Source of the DNA: Paenibacillus sp. FSL R7-0273
GTDB lineage: Bacteria; Bacillota; Bacilli; Paenibacillales; Paenibacillaceae
DNA length: 64,000 nt
NCBI RefSeq assembly: GCF_000758625.1
Contig: NZ_CP009283.1
Span: 3,173,501 to 3,237,500, forward strand
Direction of reading: 5' to 3'
The translations under genes were made by a program, and so were the position numbers. Positions 17,782-26,475 of the stretch are shown piece after piece. Under the pieces are notes generated by a model. That model ran no database searches. It saw only the letters and a list, made by a program, of their open reading frames with translations, and was not told the DNA's origin. Positions within the stretch are counted from its first letter, which is position 1; each line of letters starts with the position of its first letter.

Positions 17782-18387
17782 CTAAATGTTGTTGTTAAAC
17801 CGGAAGACCAGCTTGCTCCCGTTAAACGTATCTTCAAGCGCTTCGTGGTAATTTTGGCCCGTATAGCCTGCTACTGTCTTGCGCCAGAATTTCTGCCCGG
17901 TAATATTTTTGGCGGCCCGGTTCGTATGCAGCTCCCATACTCCTTTAAATTGTTCGAACACCTGGACAGCAGCCTGTCCGGCAAGGCCGGTTCCGCGGAA
18001 CGGCTGAAGCACAAAAAACTCATTTACAAAATAATCAACCCCCGGTGCACAATGCGGCGGCGTTGCAATCAAGGCAAAGCCGGCAGGCACCAAATCTGCT
18101 CTAAACAGAAAAGGATACAGGCAGCCCGGCTTCTCCCACCAGATATTCTGGACATCATATTGCTGCGCCAGAGTCTGAATGTCGTGATCGTCCTCATAAA
18201 TGCCATGCTCATTAAGGACCAGGCCGTCGTTCAGCCCGTAATGTCCGGATAGATCATGCAGGTAAAGCGGATATAGGTTTTTGATAATATGCGCTTCATG
18301 GGGTTCAGCGAGCTTCACTGTCAGATTCATATTAAGCCTGCTTTCATAAAAGTATAGGGTTTCGTTAATTTGTTCCAGAATAATCAT
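17782..18387 (-). CDS. GNAT-family acetyltransferase
   Basis: This is a second acetyltransferase, up to 201 residues, with the GNAT core in ADLVPAGFALIATPP, VDYFVNEFFVLQPFRGTG (acetyl-CoA loop) and LHTNRAAKNITGQKFWRK. Two starts are possible: the ATG at 18387 and an in-frame ATG at 18330 (MNLTVKLAEPHE), which fits the family's usual N-terminus better; neither has a strong ribosome site. It is the first gene of a two-gene unit with the RimL-like gene. Its promoter region faces the Fur-controlled monooxygenase gene. Confidence 0.8.
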   Translation of the reverse strand: MIILEQINETLYFYESRLNMNLTVKLAEPHEAHIIKNLYPLYLHDLSGHYGLNDGLVLNEHGIYEDDHDIQTLAQQYDVQNIWWEKPGCLYPFLFRADLVPAGFALIATPPHCAPGVDYFVNEFFVLQPFRGTGLAGQAAVQVFEQFKGVWELHTNRAAKNITGQKFWRKTVAGYTGQNYHEALEDTFNGSKLVFRFNNNI

Positions 18388-18456
18388 CTATTCAATCCCC
18401 GCGCAAGGTAAAGTTTGTTTTAGAATAAACGCTACAGGATAAAGGCGGACTGGAAA

Positions 18457-18471
18457 TGATAACGATTATCA
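18457..18471. promoter_or_regulatory. Fur box upstream of HmoA-like gene
   Basis: TGATAACGATTATCA matches the 7-1-7 Fur consensus TGATAATNATTATCA at 14 of 15 positions. It lies 95 bases before the monooxygenase start and 70 bases before the divergent acetyltransferase. Confidence 0.8.
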
Positions 18472-18565
18472 ATTAGAATATAAGATAGCTGCATATTCAA
18501 CTAAAATAGCAGGGATAAACGGTGCAGAGCCTGCCAGCACACCCTATACACAGGAGGAATCATTG

Positions 18566-18895
18566 ATGCTTATTCAGACAAGATCCATCGTAGTGGAAAA
18601 AGGACACAGCGCCCAAATCATAGAAAGATTCAGCGCACCGGGTCCGCTTGAGGAAATGCCGGGGCTGATTGATATCAGCGTTGCACTTAACAAAAAAGGC
18701 AAGGATAATGAAGAGGTTCTGATCGTGATCCGCTGGGAGTCCGAAGATGCCTGGAAAAACTGGGAGAAGAGTGATGCCCACCTCCAGGGCCACCGCAACA
18801 GCAGAGGACAGGAGAAGCCGGCATACATCCTGAGTACGGCTGTCAATATGTATGAGGTACAAAAGGTTAAAGAGGGCAAGGTTTACGAAAAGTAG
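18566..18895 (+). CDS. HmoA/IsdG-like heme-degrading monooxygenase
   Basis: This small (109-residue) ABM-fold protein opens the heme ring to release iron in related enzymes. The segment WESEDAWKNWEKSDAHLQGH places Trp66 and His76 ten residues apart, as Trp67/His77 are in IsdG. The third IsdG residue, Asn7, appears as Thr5 here, so activity may differ; overall the sequence is closest to my memory of Bacillus HmoA. The ATG at 18566 has AGGAGG upstream; a TTG one codon earlier is possible. The upstream Fur box supports expression under iron limitation. Confidence 0.82.
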   Translation: MLIQTRSIVVEKGHSAQIIERFSAPGPLEEMPGLIDISVALNKKGKDNEEVLIVIRWESEDAWKNWEKSDAHLQGHRNSRGQEKPAYILSTAVNMYEVQKVKEGKVYEK

Positions 18896-18914
18896 AGTTA
18901 CAGTGTTCAAATGG

Positions 18915-18952
18915 AACTGCCTGCAATCTTAGCGGATTGCAGGCAGTTTTTT
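18915..18952 (+). terminator. Terminator after HmoA-like gene
   Basis: AACTGCCTGCAATC pairs perfectly with GATTGCAGGCAGTT across a short loop and is followed by TTTTTT. Confidence 0.93.
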
Positions 18953-19042
18953 GCTGCTTGGACGTATCAAAATTCCTCTGGAATATCTTTGAATTTGTGA
19001 TACATTAATGAGTGCGTCAAACACAAAGGGGGATTTTGGAAG

Positions 19043-20992
19043 ATGAAAGGTTTAAAATGGGTGCTTGCAGCGGTAGTCTCAGCAGGCATGTTTGGTCAAA
19101 CCGGCGGTGTGCTGCATGCGGCTGGACCGGCGATCATTGATTTTGACAGGGGGAGTTACCTGCTTAGTGACGGTACAGTATGGAAGCAGGATGTTGACAA
19201 CGGAGGATATAAACAGCTTGATTTCAATCTGACCGAGATTGAGGAAGGCTATGGGATTACCACGTCAGGAACTCTGGTTCAATTGCAGGGGAAGGGAGCT
19301 CCCCAAATACTGAAGAACATGACCGGGGTGGTGCACATTTCCGGGAACTATTATCTGGATAATACAGGAACCATTCGTTACCTCGGCTACGGCGATACTA
19401 CGAGTTATACAGATATTGTGAAATTTGATGATTCCGAAAAAGGTTTGGCATTGCTTACCCGGTCCGGAGTCTTGAAGGCAGAGGGGTTCAGCGACAAAAT
19501 TGATCAATTCGGCAGCAGTGCAGAGGTTACGGCAATAGATAGTTATTCTGATTCCTACAGTTCTGTCGACGATGTGGCAGTGGTCCTACAATCCGGAAAA
19601 GTGCTGCTGTACAACCGGTTTAATTTTGACAGGAATGATCTCTCAAAATATATTCCCGTAACTATCACCGAAAATGCAGCAGAAGCCAGATTCGATGACG
19701 AGGGTAATCTGGTTGTACGAATGAAGGACGGTACCGTCTGGAGAACGGGATCTTCTGAAGCTGACCGTTATAAGCTCACGCAATCATTCCCGGGTCTTAA
19801 AGGTGTAACTGGACTAATCTCTGTCTATAGTCAAGGCATGTATGTAAAAACGCAGGATGGCAGCGTAGCGAGTTATGACGTACAGGCGGACCGTCTGGAG
19901 ATGCTGACCCTTCCAGTTGTCACCGGTGTATCCTTCACGATGGAGAAGACCAGCCTTACGGTCGGGGACAAGGTCCCCGTGCAGATTTCGGAGACCTGGA
20001 CAGGCGAATCTACACGAAAAGTACCACTGAAGGATGCTGATTTGACGGTTGAAAAACCGGCCCTTTTGCAGAAGCTGAACGATGGAACCTTAAAGGCACT
20101 GGCGGTCGGAGTTACCAAAGTTACTGTGAAATCAGGATCAGTCTCGAAAACGCTGGAGGTATCCATTAGTTCAGACGATATCATTACAACCGGAGCACTG
20201 ATCAGCGGCTCAATGTATCTGCCGGTTCAGGAGGTGTTCCAGCAGCTTGGTGCTTCGGTTCAATACAATGCCGGTACCAAAAGCTTCAGCATTAAATTGA
20301 ATTCCACGCCAGTTCAGCTCCAGCTCGGCAGTGATACGGCAATGGTGAACGGCGAGAAGGTTAAAATGAGCGGTAAAGTACAGACTGTTGATGGCGTAAC
20401 GGTGTTTCCGGCAGCGCTGCTAAAGTCGGCGTTCGGAGCCGGCCTTGATTGGAATTCTTCTATTCAAAGCATGAGGGTAACCTTCGGCAAGGCTGAAATG
20501 CAGGTACAGACAAAGCAAACCGCCCTTATCTATAAGAAAAAAGCCCAGGGAAACCTGGCGAAGCTGATAGGCAAAAGCTATTGGGTCAACTTTTTTGATG
20601 TCAATTATAGGTTTCAAAAAGTAACCATCGTTGATGTACTTCCTGATTATAACGGGAACTTCGCTCTTGCCATGAAGCTTGCTTCAGGAAAAGCACTGAA
20701 AACGTATGAGATGACCGGGGCGGAAATTATAAGTACGCTGGCTGATAAAGAGGAGTTTCTGACAGCTGATCCTTACAAAACCTACAAGTGGTCAAGTAAA
20801 GTGTGGGAAGATATTAAGGCAGGATACGTAAGGACTGGTATGACAAAGCAGCAGGTCGAGTTAAGCTGGGGGACACCGGAGAGCAAGTCTGCTGCCGTAG
20901 GAGGCGGCATCCGCGTAGAGACCTGGCAGTACGTCGGCTATGATTATGTGACCTTCACCAACGGGGTAGTTTCGTTTATTTACACCAGCTGA
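19043..20992 (+). CDS. Secreted protein with copper-amine-oxidase-N-like domain
   Basis: This is a 649-residue exported protein. A signal peptide (residues 1-27, ending HAA) is followed by about 250 residues of RCC1-like or propeller-like repeats with recurring DGTVW and SGTL elements, a bacterial-Ig-like stretch (~residues 290-375) and a copper-amine-oxidase N-terminal-like domain (~385-490, PVQEVFQQLGASVQYN), which in Paenibacillus is a wall- or surface-associated module rather than an oxidase. The C-terminus (~590-649) is an SmpA/OmlA-like fold (VRTGMTKQQVELSWGTP). No enzymatic residues are evident. A similar architecture recurs in the interrupted gene at 45024. Confidence 0.8.
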   Translation: MKGLKWVLAAVVSAGMFGQTGGVLHAAGPAIIDFDRGSYLLSDGTVWKQDVDNGGYKQLDFNLTEIEEGYGITTSGTLVQLQGKGAPQILKNMTGVVHISGNYYLDNTGTIRYLGYGDTTSYTDIVKFDDSEKGLALLTRSGVLKAEGFSDKIDQFGSSAEVTAIDSYSDSYSSVDDVAVVLQSGKVLLYNRFNFDRNDLSKYIPVTITENAAEARFDDEGNLVVRMKDGTVWRTGSSEADRYKLTQSFPGLKGVTGLISVYSQGMYVKTQDGSVASYDVQADRLEMLTLPVVTGVSFTMEKTSLTVGDKVPVQISETWTGESTRKVPLKDADLTVEKPALLQKLNDGTLKALAVGVTKVTVKSGSVSKTLEVSISSDDIITTGALISGSMYLPVQEVFQQLGASVQYNAGTKSFSIKLNSTPVQLQLGSDTAMVNGEKVKMSGKVQTVDGVTVFPAALLKSAFGAGLDWNSSIQSMRVTFGKAEMQVQTKQTALIYKKKAQGNLAKLIGKSYWVNFFDVNYRFQKVTIVDVLPDYNGNFALAMKLASGKALKTYEMTGAEIISTLADKEEFLTADPYKTYKWSSKVWEDIKAGYVRTGMTKQQVELSWGTPESKSAAVGGGIRVETWQYVGYDYVTFTNGVVSFIYTS

Positions 20993-21007
20993 TTTATATA
21001 GACTAAG

Positions 21008-21064
21008 GCCGGAGGCTGTTTCAAATGCGTAAACCGCAAATGAAGCAGCTTCCGGCTTTTTTTG
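21008..21064 (+). terminator. Terminator after the secreted 649-residue protein
   Basis: GCCGGAGGCTGTTTCA pairs with TGAAGCAGCTTCCGGC (two wobbles) and is followed by TTTTTTTT. Confidence 0.85.
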
Positions 21065-21110
21065 TGTAAGGCACTTGAAATCGCTAACACATAGTTTTAT
21101 AATATGGTTA

Positions 21111-21124
21111 TCGAAACGATTCGA
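21111..21124. promoter_or_regulatory. Imperfect LacI-type operator
   Basis: TCGAAACGATTCGA is palindromic except for one symmetric pair of positions and matches the perfect site 180 bases downstream in its TCGAAACG half. It could be an auxiliary operator. Confidence 0.5.
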
Positions 21125-21290
21125 GTAAAAGATGAAAGAACAAACACTGTCTCGAAGCCTGATAGGGGCGGATTGGAGTGAAAGCGTTATTAATCTCGTT
21201 TCAATGACTGAAAAACGGGTTAATAATATCCTGAATGCGTTGTTTAGGCGAGAAATGATGTGTGGTAACTCGAATTTTTTTTCGATATTA

Positions 21291-21306
21291 ATCGAAACGT
21301 TTCGAT
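21291..21306. promoter_or_regulatory. Perfect LacI-type operator
   Basis: ATCGAAACGTTTCGAT is a perfect 16-bp palindrome with the central CG typical of LacI/GalR operators. It lies 64 bases before the solute-binding protein gene; the LacI regulator is encoded three genes downstream. Confidence 0.75.
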
Positions 21307-21369
21307 GAAAGGGCTTTATTTCATAGTAATTCCAAGCTTGGCACACACTACTACAGGGGTGAAAGAACA

Positions 21370-22611
21370 ATGACAAAGAATAAAGGGTTAACAACAGCAG
21401 CACTTTTACTGAGCTTCTCCATGGTTGCGGCGGGCTGCGGCAATTCAAACAATGCAGCTTCCGGAGATAACAAGACGCTGAAGGTCTGGTTCATGGGAAC
21501 AGCGGATACGGTAGAGCCGATCGCAGATATGTATGAAGCTGCCAATCCCGGCATTACAGTAGATGTCCAAGCCATTCCCTGGGATACTGCACATGATAAG
21601 CTGCTGACTGCCGTAGCCTCCAAGAGCGGCCCGGACGTTGTACAGATGGGGACAACCTGGATTCCTGAATTTGCCGCTGCCGGAGCGCTAAAGGACTTGT
21701 CCCCGTATATTGAGCAGTATCCGAGCATGGCGCCGGAGAACTTCTTCGACGGTGCTGTTGAAACCACTAAATATGAAGATACAACAGTAGGAATTCCATT
21801 CTATGTTGAGACCCGCGCGATGTTCTACCGGACGGATCTGCTAGGCGAGGTAGGCTACCCTGAAGGTCCGAAGACATGGGATGAGCTGAAGGATGCCAGC
21901 CGCAAGCTGGTTGAAAAAGGCGGCACCGGCCATTACGCCCTGCCGATTGAAGGTAAAGACTCGATCTATCCTGTTATCTTTGCCTGGCAGAACGGCAGTG
22001 ACATCATTGACGCAGACCGTCAGCCGCAGTTCAATCAGCCGGCTTATGTCGAAACGGTTGACTTCCTGAAAAGCTTCTACGATGAAGGGCTGTCCCCTAA
22101 AGGCACCGATCTCGACACTGTAGCCGCATTTAAAGACGGCACAATGGCTATGTTCATCAGCGGACCTTGGATGATCCAGACCGTAAAGGATAAAGCGCCG
22201 GAAATCGACGGTAAGTGGGCGGTAACTACCCTGCCGGCCAAAGTAAGCAACACCTCTTCCATCGGCGGTGCGGACCTGTCCATTTTCAATTACAGCAAAA
22301 ACCCTGACGAAGCGGCCAAGTTTATTGCTTTTATGGCAGAGCAGGAAGCACAGCTGAAGTACTATGAAACTTCAAATTCCATGCCTGCGCTGAAGGCAGC
22401 CTGGTCTAATGAGGCACTGAGCGATCCGATGATTGCCGCTTTCGGTAAGCAGCTGGAGAATTCCCGTCCTGCGCCGACTGTCAGAGAATATGAAGAAATT
22501 GCCCAGGCCGCTATGGCAGCCTTCGAACAGATCACGATCGGCGGTGCTGATACGCAGACCGAGCTGGACAAGCTGAACGATAAGGCGAATGAGCTGCTTG
22601 GCAATAAATAA
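21370..22611 (+). CDS. Sugar ABC transporter solute-binding lipoprotein
   Basis: This extracellular family-1 binding protein of 413 residues captures an oligosaccharide for the two permeases that follow. The lipobox VAAGC places the lipid-bearing Cys at residue 23. The rest is a typical two-lobe binding protein (KVWFMGTADTVEPIADMY, VDVQAIPWDTAHDKLLTAV, GTMAMFISGPWMIQ). From the GH3 and GH94 genes downstream, the ligand is inferred to be sophorooligosaccharides (beta-1,2-glucan fragments), as described for the equivalent Listeria innocua protein. No ATPase gene is present; as in many such systems a shared MsmK/MsmX-type ATPase would be needed. Confidence 0.9.
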   Translation: MTKNKGLTTAALLLSFSMVAAGCGNSNNAASGDNKTLKVWFMGTADTVEPIADMYEAANPGITVDVQAIPWDTAHDKLLTAVASKSGPDVVQMGTTWIPEFAAAGALKDLSPYIEQYPSMAPENFFDGAVETTKYEDTTVGIPFYVETRAMFYRTDLLGEVGYPEGPKTWDELKDASRKLVEKGGTGHYALPIEGKDSIYPVIFAWQNGSDIIDADRQPQFNQPAYVETVDFLKSFYDEGLSPKGTDLDTVAAFKDGTMAMFISGPWMIQTVKDKAPEIDGKWAVTTLPAKVSNTSSIGGADLSIFNYSKNPDEAAKFIAFMAEQEAQLKYYETSNSMPALKAAWSNEALSDPMIAAFGKQLENSRPAPTVREYEEIAQAAMAAFEQITIGGADTQTELDKLNDKANELLGNK

Positions 22612-22628
22612 GTAAAGACTTCACCTTC

Positions 22629-22678
22629 AGGCGGACTGCCGGGATCTCTCTTGAGGCTGAGGTTCCGGCTGTCCGCCT
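22629..22678 (+). promoter_or_regulatory. Intercistronic stem-loop between binding protein and permease
   Basis: Arms 22629-22642 and 22665-22678 pair at 13 of 14 positions without a following T-run. Such hairpins often protect the 3' end of the binding-protein message so that it is more abundant than the permease message. Confidence 0.65.
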
Positions 22679-22722
22679 GTTACTCTTCGGGATGAAGGGG
22701 ATGTGAATGAAAGGGAAAGGAT

Positions 22723-23631
22723 GTGTGGCAAGTGAGCTCATTGGTAAAGCAAATCAACAAGCATAAGGTTCCATATTTATTTATCGCTCCGGCAGTCATC
22801 CTGCTGACGCTGTTTTCGATCATTCCGATCATCATTGCACTGGTAATCAGCTTTACGGATATGGACCTGGTCGGTCTTGCGGATTATTCGAACATCAGCG
22901 GGGTCGGCATCAGTAACTATATTGATATATTTAAGGATCCTATTTTCCTGAAAGCAATGTACAATACCCTCATTTATGTAGTGGTCGGTGTTCCGATGGT
23001 TGTACTTGCCTCCATGGGAGTAGCGCTTCTGCTAAACTACGGTACAGGCTGGCTGTTCAAAAGCTTCCGGGTCATCTACTATATGCCTTCCATTACCAAC
23101 ATTGTGGCGGTAGCGGTTGTATGGGGCTATTTGTATAACGGGTCTTACGGGTTATTCAACTATGTCCTTTCCTGGTTCGGTTTACCGGCGCAGCAGTGGC
23201 TTCAGGACCCTGTCCTGGCGAAGTTCTCTCTGATTCTGCTGGCCTTCTGGAAATCGCTCGGTTTGAATATGATTATTTTCCTGGCGGCATTGCAGGGTAT
23301 TCCCCGTTCTTATTATGAAGCTGCTGAAATAGACGGGGCAACAGGCTGGAAAAAGCTGCGCTATATCACAGTGCCTCTGCTTGGATTCGCTACTTTCTTT
23401 GTGACCATTACGACCTTGATCGGCTGGATTCAATTCTTCGAGGAGCCGCTGGTAATGACCAAGGGCGGACCGCTGAATGCGACGATGTCGATGGCGCTCT
23501 TTATATACAATAACGGGTTCCAGCTCAGCAAATTCGGTTATGCGGCCTCCGGCTCATTCGTGCTGTTCATCATCATTATCATTGCGACACTGATTCAATT
23601 CGCGGTCAAAAAGAAAGAAGTGGAATATTAA
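22723..23631 (+). CDS. Sugar ABC transporter permease 1 (MalF-like)
   Basis: This integral membrane subunit of 302 residues has six hydrophobic helices and the cytoplasmic EAA loop EAAEIDGATGWKKLRYITVP that contacts the ATPase. The start is uncertain: a GTG at 22723 (AAGGGA upstream) or a GTG at 22732 (AAAGG eleven bases upstream); an ATG at 22721 is in another frame and closes after four codons. It pairs with the next permease to form the pore for the oligosaccharide bound by the upstream lipoprotein. Confidence 0.92.
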   Translation: MWQVSSLVKQINKHKVPYLFIAPAVILLTLFSIIPIIIALVISFTDMDLVGLADYSNISGVGISNYIDIFKDPIFLKAMYNTLIYVVVGVPMVVLASMGVALLLNYGTGWLFKSFRVIYYMPSITNIVAVAVVWGYLYNGSYGLFNYVLSWFGLPAQQWLQDPVLAKFSLILLAFWKSLGLNMIIFLAALQGIPRSYYEAAEIDGATGWKKLRYITVPLLGFATFFVTITTLIGWIQFFEEPLVMTKGGPLNATMSMALFIYNNGFQLSKFGYAASGSFVLFIIIIIATLIQFAVKKKEVEY

Positions 23632-23672
23632 GCACCGGCTGACACCGCAGGCTTAAGAAGGAGGAAACGGGC

Positions 23673-24497
23673 ATGGCTCTCAGAATGAAGAGACTGGAAA
23701 AAACAATTATGATTACGCTGCTCGTCGTCGGGGGGCTTCTGATGATGGTGCCGTTCATCTGGATGATCGGTTCATCCTTTAAACCGGAGAATGAGTTCAC
23801 GATGATCCCGCCGTCGCTGTTTCCGAGTAACCCTACATTTAATAACTACCGGGATCTGTTTGTAAAAATGGACTTTCTCGTCTATTTAAAAAATACGCTG
23901 ATTATCGTTTTATGCTCCTTTGCCGGGCTGTTCCTTAATGCGATGGCCGGGTATGCCTTTGCCAAATTTGATTTTCCGGGCAGAAACAAATTTTTCTATA
24001 TTATACTGGCAACGATGATGATTCCGGGACAGGTTACCATGATTCCGACCTATCTGATCATCAATCAGATGGGGCTGGTCAACACAATGGCAGGGATTGT
24101 CCTGCCGGGTCTGGTCGGAGCATTCGCGATCTTCCTGTTCCGCCAGTTCATGACGACCATTCCGATGGATCTGCTGGAAGCGGCAAGACTGGACGGTGCG
24201 GGTGAGCTGAGAATCTTTTTCCAGCTGATTGTGCCGATTGTTAAGCCTGTATTTGCCGTTCAGGGTATTCTGACCTTTATCGGGGCGTGGAACAGCTTCC
24301 TCTGGCCGCTGATTATTGCCAATGACGAACGCCTCTATACGCTTTCTGTGGGACTGTCGCTGCTCAAGGGGCAGTATGGAACAGAGTTCGGGCTGCAGAT
24401 GGCAGGCGCTGCCTTCATGGTCATTCCGATTATTATCATATTTGTCTTCTTCCAGAAACATATCATAGAAGGATATACGATATCCGGTATGAAATAG
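23673..24497 (+). CDS. Sugar ABC transporter permease 2 (MalG-like)
   Basis: This second pore subunit of 274 residues has six helices and the EAA loop LEAARLDGAGELRIFFQLIVP. AAGGAGG lies eight bases upstream of the ATG. It is cotranscribed with the binding protein, the first permease and, 42 bases downstream, the LacI regulator. Confidence 0.93.
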   Translation: MALRMKRLEKTIMITLLVVGGLLMMVPFIWMIGSSFKPENEFTMIPPSLFPSNPTFNNYRDLFVKMDFLVYLKNTLIIVLCSFAGLFLNAMAGYAFAKFDFPGRNKFFYIILATMMIPGQVTMIPTYLIINQMGLVNTMAGIVLPGLVGAFAIFLFRQFMTTIPMDLLEAARLDGAGELRIFFQLIVPIVKPVFAVQGILTFIGAWNSFLWPLIIANDERLYTLSVGLSLLKGQYGTEFGLQMAGAAFMVIPIIIIFVFFQKHIIEGYTISGMK

Positions 24498-24539
24498 TAT
24501 AATTAACCAATTGCAGTGCTCAGGAAGGATTGAACAAAG

Positions 24540-25532
24540 ATGGCAACAATCAAGGACGTGGCTAAGCTGGCAGGGGTTGCGCTTTCTACAGCCTCCTATG
24601 CCATGAGCGGTGACAGCAGGGTCAGCGCCAAAACTAGAGAAAAGGTGCTGGAAGCGGCACGGCAGCTCAATTATCAGAAAAACGGCTTTGCCATGGATTT
24701 GAAGCGGAGCCGGACCAATACGATTGCCCTTATTTTACGGGACTTGTCCGGACCCTATTATTCGGAATTAATCCGCAGTATTCAGGACGTGGCCTTATCG
24801 AATTCCTATGATCTGATTGCCTGCAGCTCGATGGGCGGGAAAGGCTCGACAGCTGTACGTTATATGATGGAAAAGCGGGTAGACGGCGCCATTGTGCTGG
24901 CCCATAACATTTCAGATGAGATCCTGCATGCTGCTGCCGGACCGCGGTTTCCGATCATCGTCATGGACCGGCTGATTGCCGGCGAAGGTCTGATCAATGT
25001 GGTTGTTGACGGGGAGCAGGGAGGCTACAGTGCCACCCGGCACCTGATTGAGAACGGCCATAGCTCGATTGCTTATATCAGCGGGCCGGCGGATTCCTAT
25101 GATAATGCGCTGCGTTACCAGGGGTATCTGCGGGCAATGAATGAAGCCGGATTGACGGAAAAAGCCAAATGGAAGCTCAGCGGCAATTTTATCCGTGAGG
25201 GCGGCTATAAAGCGACTAAAATGATGCTGATGCAGGGGGAGCTGCCGACGGCAGTCTTTTATGCAAATGATGAGATGGCTGTCGGGGGAATGAAGGCCTT
25301 TGAAGAAGCGAAGGTAACGGTGCCGGGGGATATTTCAGTCATTGGATTCGACGATATCCAGCTGGCTGAATACATTCAGCCTGCGCTGACGACGATCCGC
25401 CAGCCGATGTATGAATCCGGCTCTCTGGCAGGCCATTTACTGTTCCAGATGCTGAACGGGGATGCGGTGAATGATTTCTATAAGCTTAAGATCGAGCTGA
25501 TGGAGCGGAAATCGGTTAAAATACAGGGTTGA
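24540..25532 (+). CDS. LacI-family transcriptional regulator
   Basis: This 330-residue regulator has the N-terminal helix-turn-helix at residues 3-22 (TIKDVAKLAGVALSTASYAM), a hinge helix and a sugar-binding-protein-like sensor domain with the usual SVIGFDDIQLAEY and LTTIRQP segments near the end. It sits inside the operon that it most likely represses. The palindromes at 21291, 21111 and near 26367-26461 share AAACG or CGTTT cores and are the expected binding sites; the inducer is probably the imported oligosaccharide or a breakdown product. Confidence 0.93.
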   Translation: MATIKDVAKLAGVALSTASYAMSGDSRVSAKTREKVLEAARQLNYQKNGFAMDLKRSRTNTIALILRDLSGPYYSELIRSIQDVALSNSYDLIACSSMGGKGSTAVRYMMEKRVDGAIVLAHNISDEILHAAAGPRFPIIVMDRLIAGEGLINVVVDGEQGGYSATRHLIENGHSSIAYISGPADSYDNALRYQGYLRAMNEAGLTEKAKWKLSGNFIREGGYKATKMMLMQGELPTAVFYANDEMAVGGMKAFEEAKVTVPGDISVIGFDDIQLAEYIQPALTTIRQPMYESGSLAGHLLFQMLNGDAVNDFYKLKIELMERKSVKIQG

Positions 25533-25547
25533 TCGGAGTGTGAGACC

Positions 25548-26306
25548 TTGGTGTACATGCAGATGTCTTTCTATTCCGAAACTCTCGGAATGTCTACAGA
25601 AGCCGGAGTCATGCTTCCGCTTAGCACTCCGCCTTCTGCCATGCGGGACGGGAAATACCCGGTACTGTATCTCCTGCACGGGCTTGGCGGCGACCATTCA
25701 GAGTGGACACGGAATTCGGCGGTCGAGCGTTATGCAGAGAGCAGAGGCCTGGCGCTTGTATTGCCCCGGGCTGACCGCAGCTATTATACGGATATGAAGC
25801 AGGGCGGTGCTTACTTCACTTATCTGAGCGAGGAGCTGCCCCGGCTAATCCAGCGGGGATTTGCTGTCTCAGGGCGCCGTGAGGATACGTTCGCGGCCGG
25901 CATCTCGATGGGCGGGTACGGGGCCTTTAAGCTGGCCCTGCGCTGTCCGGAGCATTATGCGGCAGCAGCTAGCCTGTCCGGCGGCCTGGATATTGTCCGC
26001 CGTGTAACCGGCCCGAACGGCTTCCGGCCGGGTGAGGCTGAGCGGATCTTCGGCTCACCGGAAGAGCTGAGCGGCAGCGGGAATGATCTGCTCGCGCTTG
26101 CCGGCAAGGCGGCTTCAGGTGAATTCCGGCCGAGGCTGTACCAGTGCTGCGGAACAGAGGATTTCCTGTATGGCGGAAACCGCGCCTTTCTCGACCAGGC
26201 CGTGACAGCGGGGCTGGATATTGCCTATGAAGAGGGTCCGGGCGGACATGAATGGGAGTATTGGGAGCGGCAGTTAACAAGAATGCTGGACTGGCTTCCT
26301 CTATAA
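25548..26306 (+). CDS. Esterase of the esterase-D/putative acetyl esterase family
   Basis: This alpha/beta-hydrolase of 252 residues carries a Ser120 nucleophile in GISMGGYG, an oxyanion-loop HGLGGDHSEW near residue 45 and the catalytic His234 in GGHEWEYW. It has no signal peptide, so it works in the cytosol on imported material. The start is probably the TTG at 25548, eight bases after CGGAGTG; a GTG one codon later is possible. Its place between the regulator and the glycosidases suggests that it removes acyl groups from imported glucans before hydrolysis, which is inference. An unrelated housekeeping esterase remains possible. Confidence 0.85.
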   Translation: MVYMQMSFYSETLGMSTEAGVMLPLSTPPSAMRDGKYPVLYLLHGLGGDHSEWTRNSAVERYAESRGLALVLPRADRSYYTDMKQGGAYFTYLSEELPRLIQRGFAVSGRREDTFAAGISMGGYGAFKLALRCPEHYAAAASLSGGLDIVRRVTGPNGFRPGEAERIFGSPEELSGSGNDLLALAGKAASGEFRPRLYQCCGTEDFLYGGNRAFLDQAVTAGLDIAYEEGPGGHEWEYWERQLTRMLDWLPL

Positions 26307-26366
26307 TTTTCATTGTGCAGCTCCTGTGCATCACAGCGGGAGGCGCAGTCTCATCGAAATAAATAG

Positions 26367-26461
26367 AAACGTTTATGAAAAGTGTTAATAAATAATTATA
26401 ATAAACCTATAAATAAAAGGATTTATTGGATAGAAACGATTCGATTATTAATCGTTTTGAT
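26367..26461. promoter_or_regulatory. LacI-type operator cluster before the GH3 gene
   Basis: Three related elements occur in 95 bases: an AAACGTTT core at 26367-26374, TAGAAACGATTCGAT at 26431-26445 and ATCGTTTTGAT at 26451-26461. They share the half-sites of the operators upstream of the transporter operon and lie directly before the GH3 ribosome site. Confidence 0.6.
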
Positions 26462-26475
26462 GGAGGGATTCAGCA

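Larger units (their letters stand above)
21065..21369 (+). other. Promoter region of the beta-glucan uptake operon
   Basis: This region of about 300 bases contains two LacI-type operator sequences, described separately, and no reading frame of note. The leader between the perfect operator and the start codon is about 60 bases. Confidence 0.5.
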
